Assembly (NCBI GenBank): GCA_025355665.1
Contig: JANXZF010000102.1
Coordinates: 1-33,306 of the forward strand
Direction: 5' to 3'
DNA length: 33,306 nt
Source: Actinomycetes bacterium
GTDB lineage: Bacteria; Actinomycetota; Actinomycetes; Nanopelagicales; Nanopelagicaceae
The notes under the pieces are model-generated. The model was not told where the DNA came from. It worked only from the letters and a program-made list of their open reading frames with translations, and did not search any database. Shown in pieces: positions 32,133-33,306 of this stretch. The number at the start of each line of letters is the position of its first letter. Positions within the stretch are counted from its first letter, which is position 1. A program made the translations under genes and the position numbers.

Positions 32133-33306
32133 ATGCGAAAAAAAAATCCAAAAGGCTGGAAGACAGTTCGAGTAATTGCGATATCTCGCGCGATTTCGCT
32201 TCTTGGTGACGAACTTGCCATCTTCGCTCTTCTCTTAAGAGTTAAGCACAACGGTGGAGGGGCACTCTCAATCGCTGCGATCATGGCTGCAGGACAGTTG
32301 CCATTAATCTTGCTCTCACCTTGGGCGGGAACAATTACTGATCGTGTGCCTGTACGTCGTCTCGCGCCAATTGTTACCACTGTGCAGGCAGTCTTTGCCG
32401 CACTCCTCGCGTTCAATTCCCCGCTTGCAGTTTCTGTTTTGCTCATATGTTTAATCGGTGTTGGGCAAGCGCTTTCAGGTCCCGCGTGGTCGGCGACTCT
32501 GCCGGAGATCGTCGGCAAGGAAGCCATGCCGCGCGCGATGTCGCTATTCCAGGCGTTGTACGCCTTGGCAGGGATTGCTGGACCTGCAGTTGCCGGGCTT
32601 ATGGTGAGCAGATTTGGTTATGTAGCACCGATGATTGCGGATGCGGCCACGTTCGCGCTGATCACACTTGTTCCCATTTTACTTACACTGCCATTTCACG
32701 CGCGCGATAAAGGGCCCCGTGTACGGGGTGACGTGTGGATCGGTTTGCAAGTGGTGAGAAAAGAGCCAGTTCTAAGAGCTTTAGCAATTCTTGGATTTAG
32801 CCTTAACGTCACAGTGGGCATGTACAGCGTGGGTGAACTATTTTTTGCATTAAACAACTTGCATGCCACCACATATATCTATGGTCTAGTTGGCTCCACA
32901 TTTGCAGCGGGCGCATTATTGGCGGCCGTGTTCAATGAAAGGCGTGAAGTGAATCAGGAGCGGTTGCCCGTAAATATCATTACTGGCGCTCTATTAGCGG
33001 GACTTGGAGTTTTTCTTACTGGCCTTTCTTGGCATTGGGCACTGCTCTTTCCAACGGCAGCCCTTGCTGGAGTTGGAGTCAGCACTTTGAACGCGTACTT
33101 CTTTGCGCTCATGCTTCAACGTGCTCCAGATGCAAGTCGAGGACGTGTCGCATCAGCGGTGCAAGGTGTGACGTCAGCCGGGCAGATTGCTTCGTTCGGA
33201 ATCGGGGGCGTAGTCGTCTCTGTGATCGATCCGCGGATCGCGATACTACTTAGTGGAATCGCTTGTCTTATGACGACTGGTGCGTTTACTCGCACTGTGC
33301 TTGGAG
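32133..33306 (+). CDS. MFS transporter (3' end outside window)
   Basis: The open frame runs from ATG 32133 to the window edge: 391 codons and no stop. The translated protein has the hydrophobic pattern of about eleven to twelve helices. MFS features include ISLLGDELAIFAL in helix 1, WAGTITDRVPVRRL (motif A) between helices 2 and 3, and a central charged loop (HARDKGPRVRGD). It belongs to the drug/efflux-like group (MFS_3 type). Directly after the start codon is a run of nine A's (32138-32146) encoding lysines, a potential slippage site. An out-of-frame ATG at 32122 runs into a stop after 17 codons. It is missing perhaps the last 10-40 residues. Confidence 0.9.
   Translation, partial: MRKKNPKGWKTVRVIAISRAISLLGDELAIFALLLRVKHNGGGALSIAAIMAAGQLPLILLSPWAGTITDRVPVRRLAPIVTTVQAVFAALLAFNSPLAVSVLLICLIGVGQALSGPAWSATLPEIVGKEAMPRAMSLFQALYALAGIAGPAVAGLMVSRFGYVAPMIADAATFALITLVPILLTLPFHARDKGPRVRGDVWIGLQVVRKEPVLRALAILGFSLNVTVGMYSVGELFFALNNLHATTYIYGLVGSTFAAGALLAAVFNERREVNQERLPVNIITGALLAGLGVFLTGLSWHWALLFPTAALAGVGVSTLNAYFFALMLQRAPDASRGRVASAVQGVTSAGQIASFGIGGVVVSVIDPRIAILLSGIACLMTTGAFTRTVLG

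Noticed and set aside
1-33306. Mobile elements, CRISPR arrays, tRNA or rRNA genes, phage genes
   Set aside because: No transposase or integrase motif, no regularly spaced repeats, no tRNA-like cloverleaf with a CCA-type end and no rRNA signature were seen on either strand.

Overview
The window reads as chromosomal DNA of an actinobacterium, probably a compact free-living one. This is inferred from several things: the HemB metal-site motif DLCLDEFT, small membrane proteins resembling actinobacterial families (DUF6186-like at 12000, DUF6542-like next to ychF/rmuC), many GTG starts, and a set of apparently leaderless promoters in which a TANNNT hexamer ends exactly 6 nt before the start codon. 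Genes are tightly packed with many 1-11 bp overlaps. I see no tRNA, rRNA, CRISPR array, insertion sequence or phage gene.

Layout. (1) 201-5439: the heme/tetrapyrrole operon hemA-hemC-hemD-hemB-hemL, which takes glutamyl-tRNA to uroporphyrinogen III. (2) 5429-8198: a divergent TetR repressor and MMPL exporter sharing a palindromic operator. (3) 8175-13621: an S51-type peptidase, a P3B (MgtA-like) cation ATPase followed by two small membrane proteins, then an NfeD/SPFH membrane-quality pair. (4) 13633-14941: an orphan membrane protein with an extracytoplasmic domain, then the decayed remains of a kdpD-kdpE potassium two-component system. (5) 14946-22200: an ABC-2 exporter pair, an Old Yellow Enzyme, a CopC copper protein, an aldo/keto reductase, a CBS protein, a nitronate-monooxygenase-like flavoprotein and a secreted beta-propeller. 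(6) 22444-26305: a reactive-sulfur module. It has two CsoR-family regulators with the CstR-type cysteine pair and no copper-ligand histidine, two near-identical ATACCC-N4-GGGTAT operators, thioredoxin, a lipoprotein rhodanese, a CoA-disulfide reductase-rhodanese fusion, and a methyltransferase whose start codon directly follows the previous stop. (7) 26295-28969: a DUF6542-like protein, rmuC and ychF. (8) 29097-33306: a membrane-anchored phosphodiester-glycosidase-domain protein, a membrane-anchored protein with a dimethylformamidase-beta-like domain, and an MFS transporter that runs off the window.

The most interesting segment is the sulfur module. The sequence predicts that persulfide or polysulfide inactivates one or both CstR-like repressors, which releases cstR1 itself and the thioredoxin-cstR2-rhodanese-CoADR-methyltransferase operon. 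The second operator covers both the predicted -10 and the thioredoxin start codon. The kdpDE relic is the clearest case of decay: a Gly-to-TGA nonsense codon, a one-base insertion in an A tract and a deletion inside the DNA-binding domain can all be read directly.
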